Positions 62,067 through 64,000 of a stretch of DNA of 64,000 nt are shown piece after piece (the stretch's first letter is position 1; each line of letters starts with the position of its first letter). The notes beneath the pieces are model-generated. The model searched no databases and was not told the origin of the DNA. It saw only the letters and a list, made by a program, of their open reading frames with translations. The stretch covers positions 1,957,570 through 2,021,569 of the forward strand of contig NZ_JBBIFX010000001.1 of the NCBI RefSeq assembly GCF_037543845.1, given 5' to 3'. The position numbers and the translations under genes are program-made. This DNA comes from Gymnodinialimonas ulvae. Its GTDB lineage: Bacteria > Pseudomonadota > Alphaproteobacteria > Rhodobacterales > Rhodobacteraceae.

Positions 62067-62407
62067 AGCAGATAATTCTGGCCATCGCGGTCATACTGGC
62101 AACCGCGGCAGCCGCGCTGGCCCATTCGAAGGCCGAAGACACGACACCGGCGAACGAGGCAACTGTCGAGACGGTCGAGGTTATCGAGCTGCGCTTCGAT
62201 GATCCGATGCGTGTCACCGCGATCGCCCTGACCGGCCCTGACGGGGAACTGGACATCACCCGCGAAACCGGCCTCGATCCAGTGACGGAGTTTCGGGCCA
62301 TGCCGCCCGAAGATATGCCTGCCGGAGCCTACACCGTGGATTGGCGCGGCCTGTCGTCCGACGGCCACCCGATGCAGGGCAGTTTCGACTTTACGGTCGC
62401 GGACTGA
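62063..62407 (+). CDS. copC: copper resistance protein CopC
   Basis: 114 residues: signal peptide ending ALAHS, which leaves an N-terminal His as the first copper ligand, then the CopC beta barrel (IELRFDDPMRVTAIALTGPDG, then YTVDWRGLSSDGHPMQGSFDFTV with the conserved Asp and His). It binds Cu(II) in the periplasm. Overlaps the cytochrome gene and precedes copD by 3 bp. Confidence 0.93.
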   Translation: MKQIILAIAVILATAAAALAHSKAEDTTPANEATVETVEVIELRFDDPMRVTAIALTGPDGELDITRETGLDPVTEFRAMPPEDMPAGAYTVDWRGLSSDGHPMQGSFDFTVAD

Positions 62408-62410
62408 CCG

Positions 62411-63289
62411 TTGGACGGGCTGGCCCCCATAGACACTTGGGCTCTTCTGGCGATCCTTGCGAAAGCCGCCGAATATGCGGCGGCGCTGGTCGCTATCGGA
62501 GGGCCGCTCTTCGTGGCGATCTTTAGATTTGCGCCGGATGACGTGCTGCGCCTGGCCCGGCAACTCGCCGTAGGGGCGGCGCTACTCGGTCTGGCGGCGT
62601 TGGCGCTCCGCTTCGGTATTCGGTCTGCCCGTATTTCCGGCATGGGTTTCGAAGGTGCTGTCGATCCCATGATTCTCGGCCTTGTCTGGGACAGTCCGCT
62701 CGGCACGGCGGCGCTCTGGCGCGGGGCGGGTGAACTGCTGATCCTTGCCGTGCTGATCGAGGGGACCATCGGTCTTGCAGCAAGCCTTCTGGGCGCATTG
62801 CTGGTGGCAGTGTCCTACACGCTGGTGGGCCATTCCCTTGGCGATCCGCGCTGGCTTCTTGCAGGTCTTGTTGGTGTGCATCTGCTGGCCGGGGCGTTCT
62901 GGATCGGCGCTCTCGCACCTTTGCATCGCGCGGCGGGCCTGACCAGTGGCGCAGCCCTGCTGCACCGCTTCGGCAGGATTGCCAGCGGGACCGTCGCTAT
63001 CCTCGTCCTCGCGGGCCTCACGTTCGCATGGCTGATGGTCGGTTCCGTGGCTGGGCTGTTCGGAACGGCCTATGGTTGGACGTTGATCGCCAAGCTTGTG
63101 GTCGTCACTGGGCTTCTGGGCCTTGCCGCCAAGAACAAGCTCCGGCTCGTGCCCGCCCTTGCGTCCGGCGAGCCTTCGGCGTCCAGCAGGCTGCGCCGCT
63201 CGATCCGCATGGAAATCATCGCCGTCGCCCTGATCCTGCTGGCGACGGCTACACTGACCTCGATCACCACGCCCCCGGTGAACCTATGA
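62411..63289 (+). CDS. copD: copper resistance membrane protein CopD
   Basis: 292 residues, about eight transmembrane helices, with CopD-family segments VGHSLGDPRWLLAGLVGVHLLAGAFWIGAL (His residues of the family in HSL and GVHLL) and GWTLIAKLVVVTGLLGLAAKNK. It works with CopC in copper uptake or transfer. Start TTG at 62411, three bases after copC; its stop overlaps the next ATG. Confidence 0.9.
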   Translation: MDGLAPIDTWALLAILAKAAEYAAALVAIGGPLFVAIFRFAPDDVLRLARQLAVGAALLGLAALALRFGIRSARISGMGFEGAVDPMILGLVWDSPLGTAALWRGAGELLILAVLIEGTIGLAASLLGALLVAVSYTLVGHSLGDPRWLLAGLVGVHLLAGAFWIGALAPLHRAAGLTSGAALLHRFGRIASGTVAILVLAGLTFAWLMVGSVAGLFGTAYGWTLIAKLVVVTGLLGLAAKNKLRLVPALASGEPSASSRLRRSIRMEIIAVALILLATATLTSITTPPVNL

Positions 63290-64000
63290 CTGGAAAACCG
63301 AAGATGACAGATATCTCACGACGCACGTTTCTGACCAGCGCTGCTGCTCTTAGTGGAACGGCCTTTCTCCCTAGAATGACATTGGCCGATACTGTTTTGC
63401 CGATACTGCGGGCCGCACCGTCCACGGCGCAACTTGCCCCTGCCGGGTATCCGGCCACGCCGGTTTGGGCCTACGCGACAGAGGGTGCGGGCACGATCCC
63501 CGGACCGGAAATCCGCGTCACGGCGGGCGAGCGGGTCCAGTATCGTTTGTTCAACGATCTGCCGCAGCCGACCGCCGTTCACTGGCACGGTATCCGCATA
63601 GAAAATGCGATGGACGGGGCGGCACCGCTGACGCAGGATCCGGTGCCGCCAGGCGAGACGTTCGACTATGACTTCGTGGCCCCTGATCCCGGCACCTACT
63701 GGTATCACTCCCACGACAGGGGGTTTGAACAGGTAGCGCGCGGGCTTGCCGGTCCCCTGATCGTGGAAGACCGGGAACCGTGGCTCGGCGAGCCGGGGGC
63801 CGCGACACGCGAATTGACGCTGGTTCTCGATGACTGGCTGCTCGATGCAGACGCCGCGATTGTCGAGGGCCGCTGGAACGATCTTCATGCCGCCGCGCAT
63901 GGCGGGCGGATGGGCAACACGGTCACGGTGAACGGTAGGGCCTATCCCGACCTGGACATGCGACCAGGCGAGCGCGTGCGTCTGCGTCTTATCAACACCG
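63286..64000 (+). CDS. multicopper oxidase, 5' part
   Basis: The gene runs off the right edge; 238 residues are visible. A Tat signal (ISRRTFLTSAAAL) is followed by cupredoxin domain 1 with type 2/3 copper motifs AVHWHGIRI and GTYWYHSHD. The second start at 63304 is possible. SufI/CueO/CopA-type oxidases oxidise Cu(I) in the periplasm. The C-terminal type 1 site, and any Met-rich loop, are outside the window, so the subfamily is open. Confidence 0.92.
   Translation, partial: MTGKPKMTDISRRTFLTSAAALSGTAFLPRMTLADTVLPILRAAPSTAQLAPAGYPATPVWAYATEGAGTIPGPEIRVTAGERVQYRLFNDLPQPTAVHWHGIRIENAMDGAAPLTQDPVPPGETFDYDFVAPDPGTYWYHSHDRGFEQVARGLAGPLIVEDREPWLGEPGAATRELTLVLDDWLLDADAAIVEGRWNDLHAAAHGGRMGNTVTVNGRAYPDLDMRPGERVRLRLINT

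Overview
The window is a chromosomal piece of a GC-rich alphaproteobacterium, most probably a marine Rhodobacterales (roseobacter lineage). The pointers are a dihydroxypropanesulfonate/sulfolactate operon, a VPLPA-CTERM protein, TTT-type tricarboxylate transporters, the gene order ihfB-lapA-trpF-trpB, and tightly overlapping ATGA/GTGA gene junctions. This assignment is inference from gene content.

Layout. 1-3344: end of a hydantoinase A gene and a complete hydantoinase B gene. 3345-8924: a LacI-type operator followed by a six-gene organosulfonate operon (hpsN, hpsO, hpsP, sulfopyruvate decarboxylase alpha and beta, FMN 2-hydroxyacid dehydrogenase). Together these would take both DHPS enantiomers through sulfolactate and sulfopyruvate to sulfoacetaldehyde. 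8986-9681: a 2H-phosphodiesterase-like DUF1045 gene. 9678-18093 (minus strand): three translationally coupled genes encoding a Ser/Thr kinase-AAA ATPase-TPR-GAF-adenylate cyclase giant, a lipoxygenase-like protein and a catalase-related hemoprotein. This is a signalling plus oxylipin module and one of the two most interesting loci. 18484-22805: a TctCBA transporter and a class III CoA transferase. 22921-23010: tRNA-Ser(GCU).

23-46 kb is mostly housekeeping and metabolism: RarD, a NERD protein, YchF, LysR/acyl-CoA dehydrogenase, MATE, trpA, a VPLPA-CTERM protein that sits next to a duplicated trpA 3' end, lldD with a palindromic operator, MFS, rplY, pth, several DUF genes, a frameshifted oxidoreductase, two Asp-rich PepSY proteins with a membrane LuxR regulator, and trpB-trpF-lapA-ihfB.

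46449-55242 is an acquired island. A Tn7/Tn5053-like transposon end (TGT terminus plus an array of GACA-containing repeats) is followed by tniB, a candidate remnant of tniA, a TPR protein and an unknown small protein, and a complete type II CBASS anti-phage operon (HNH-SAVED effector, JAB protease Cap3, E2-E1 Cap2, CD-NTase). IS481 and DMT-permease debris lies on its far side.

56162-64000 is a metal-resistance region: HMA-CDF exporter with ArsR, a zinc-type CDF exporter with a MerR regulator and a classic 19-bp-spacer promoter, a Crp/Fnr regulator, and a copper operon (two small periplasmic proteins, DUF411, cytochrome c, CopC, CopD, and a multicopper oxidase that runs off the window).
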